NCBI GenBank assembly: GCA_965662645.1
Contig: CBFIII010000011.1
Coordinates: 35,308 to 99,307, forward strand
Source: UBA5342 sp965662645
Lineage (GTDB): Bacteria; Bacteroidota; Bacteroidia; Bacteroidales; UBA5342
Direction of reading: 5' to 3'
Length of the DNA stretch: 64,000 nt
Every line of letters begins with the position of its first letter. Positions within the stretch are counted from its first letter, which is position 1. The notes under the pieces were generated by a model. It did not search any database. It was not told where the DNA came from and was given only the letters and a program-made list of their open reading frames with translations. This document shows positions 63,085-64,000 of this stretch, piece by piece. The translations under genes and the position numbers were made by a program.

Positions 63085-63561
63085 ATGAAAAAAGCTGGAA
63101 TTCCTAGCAGTAAGAATAATTTCTTAATGGATTATGTTCATTTAATCACGAATAGTCTGAAAGAATTAGCAAATATAAACATCGTCGATTTTTCCTTAAC
63201 TTTAGAAGAACAAGCAGAACAAGTATTTAATTCTGATTATGTCCTTCTAGCTCATAATGGAACAAATGATCCCATATTTAATTATGCTAATCAAACTGCC
63301 CAAGAGCTTTTTGAAATGTCTTGGGAAGAATTTACAAATATGCCTTCCAAATACTCTGCAGAAAGTGACGAGAGAAGCAAGAGAGAAGAATTTCTAGCAG
63401 AAGTTGCTGAAAAGGGATATTCAAAAGATTATTCTGGAATTAGAATCTCGAAATCAGGAAAAAGATTTGAAATCAAAAATGTCATTCTCTGGAATATTTA
63501 TGATTCAGAAGGTAATAGAATAGGTCAAGCTGCTATGTTTGATGAATATAATTATTTATAA
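63085..63561 (+). CDS. MEKHLA domain-containing PAS-like protein
   Basis: A 158-residue cytosolic protein. It matches the stand-alone bacterial MEKHLA domain: FNYANQTAQELFEMSWEEF (66-83), PSKYSAESDE (87-96), a YSKDYSGIRISKSGKRFEI block (112-130), and WNIYDSEGNRIGQAAMF (136-152). MEKHLA is a PAS-related domain, also found at the C-terminus of plant HD-ZIP III proteins; its ligand is unknown in bacteria. No output domain is fused. The Fur-like box upstream suggests possible iron or redox control. The gene lies 165 bp after the duplicated-domain gene. Confidence 0.8.
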   Translation: MKKAGIPSSKNNFLMDYVHLITNSLKELANINIVDFSLTLEEQAEQVFNSDYVLLAHNGTNDPIFNYANQTAQELFEMSWEEFTNMPSKYSAESDERSKREEFLAEVAEKGYSKDYSGIRISKSGKRFEIKNVILWNIYDSEGNRIGQAAMFDEYNYL

Positions 63562-63621
63562 AGATACTTATCTTACAGAAAAGTAGAATAGATAACAAAC
63601 TCGCATAATCGTCTTCATTAT

Positions 63622-63644
63622 CCCTCGTTTGCACGTTCAACAAG
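63622..63644. repeat. short repeat CCCTCGTTTGCACGTTC (copy 2)
   Basis: CCCTCGTTTGCACGTTCAAC plus AAG, one substitution from the copy at 58939-58962. It abuts the IS110-type relic, whose recognisable part ends about 13 bp further right. Confidence 0.6.
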
Positions 63645-63656
63645 CTCATGTACTGT

Positions 63657-63958
63657 TCTATTAAGAATTACTGTTCGCTCTTTTTTAAAGGTCCTCATTT
63701 TGTCTTGTTAATCCCCGCAGTTCGTAAGTCTTATCCGTGAGAGGTTGCCAAGTATTTAACCATTGTTCTGCTCCCATTCGAGCTAATGCTTTTGCATCTG
63801 TTTTCTCATTTTTACTCTTGTAACCAAGACTTTGAATGTACTCCTTGGCCTTATTAGGAAAAAAACACATCAATAGCCTCATCGTACAAGCACCAAGCTT
63901 TCTGTTTATAATAAACTCCTGTCGTCTCCAAAATAACTATTAGAGGAATTGATCTTAA
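63657..63958 (-). pseudogene. IS110/IS1111-family transposase relic with two frameshifts
   Basis: On the minus strand three frames together encode an N-terminal DEDD transposase fragment: SIPLIVILETTGVYY, then FFPNKAKEYIQSLG with KTDAKALARMG and LRGLTRQNEDL, then KKERTVILNR. A +1 change in a seven-T run (plus-strand A7 at 63859-63865) separates the first two frames, and a second frameshift near 63684-63692 separates the last two. The start of the domain and the serine-containing C-terminal domain are missing. It is a dead remnant marking past insertion at the right edge of the accessory region. Confidence 0.75.
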
Positions 63959-64000
63959 TGATAAGGTAAAACGTGAAGCACAAAAAGAAAAAGTATAGAT

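Noticed and set aside
1..64000. CRISPR arrays, tRNA, rRNA or tmRNA genes
   Set aside because: No regularly spaced direct repeats and no cloverleaf or rRNA-like sequence was recognised by eye; a tRNAscan or Infernal run would be decisive.

Overview
The window is a chromosomal segment from an AT-rich member of the Bacteroidota, most likely order Bacteroidales. The evidence is an ECF sigma/FecR pair with an STN-domain partner, a lone BatE-like TPR/SH3 protein, a leucine-rich-repeat protein with a type IX secretion sorting domain, a gene order typical of the phylum (tsaD divergent from tamB; rbfA next to a LolC/E-type permease), few recognisable Shine-Dalgarno sites, and several promoters of the TTTG-N20-TAnnTTTG type. 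No rRNA, tRNA, CRISPR array or complete mobile element was seen.

Layout. 0-3.2 kb: the end of a probable DUF4270-like protein, an outer-membrane barrel, fabG and a ferritin-like protein. 3.2-8.0 kb: a possible group II intron fragment, then a minus-strand surface-signalling cassette (carboxypeptidase-regulatory-like protein, ECF sigma factor, FecR anti-sigma, STN-domain protein) with no TonB-dependent barrel inside it. 8.3-16.5 kb: a decayed panB tail, an RluA-family pseudouridine synthase, an AlkD-like protein, tsaD, and a divergent giant tamB that appears to start at ATT. 16.5-25 kb: pabB-pabC-dinB, alaS, a nucleotide-sugar dehydrogenase, rfbA and prmC. 25-29 kb: batE-like, a VC0807-like membrane protein, lpxB and a PAP2 phosphatase, packed as an operon, then a small HTH protein. 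29-33 kb: an ExbB-ExbD-TonB operon led by an unknown membrane protein with an EF-hand-like loop. 33-42.7 kb: a minus-strand housekeeping block (gamma carbonic anhydrase, LolC/E-like, rbfA, lpxH, dxs, tyrS, serA, pyk, aroQ). 42.8-55.3 kb: an iron-type alcohol dehydrogenase, ppa, hemW, mutS2, a flippase-like protein, cysK-cysE, an SDR, hom and aat. 55.3-64 kb: an accessory region with hairpin-rich spacers, the T9SS LRR protein, iorA-iorB, a protein built of two copies of one unknown domain, a MEKHLA-domain protein behind a Fur-box-like palindrome, and an IS110-type transposase relic.

The genes supply lipid A (lpxH, lpxB), isoprenoid (dxs), folate (pabB, pabC), serine/cysteine (serA, cysE, cysK), threonine/methionine (hom) and aromatic (aroQ) biosynthesis, translation (alaS, tyrS, tsaD, rbfA, prmC, aat) and envelope assembly (tamB, LolC/E-like, TonB system).

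The most striking non-coding signal is a family of about eleven copies of a structured intergenic repeat, roughly 60-100 bp long, with a shared head and two alternative tails. It sits just after stop codons and in one case supplies the C-terminal codons of dinB. The best candidates for undescribed biology are the iorAB / duplicated-domain / MEKHLA neighbourhood, the receptor-less sigma/FecR cassette, and this repeat family.
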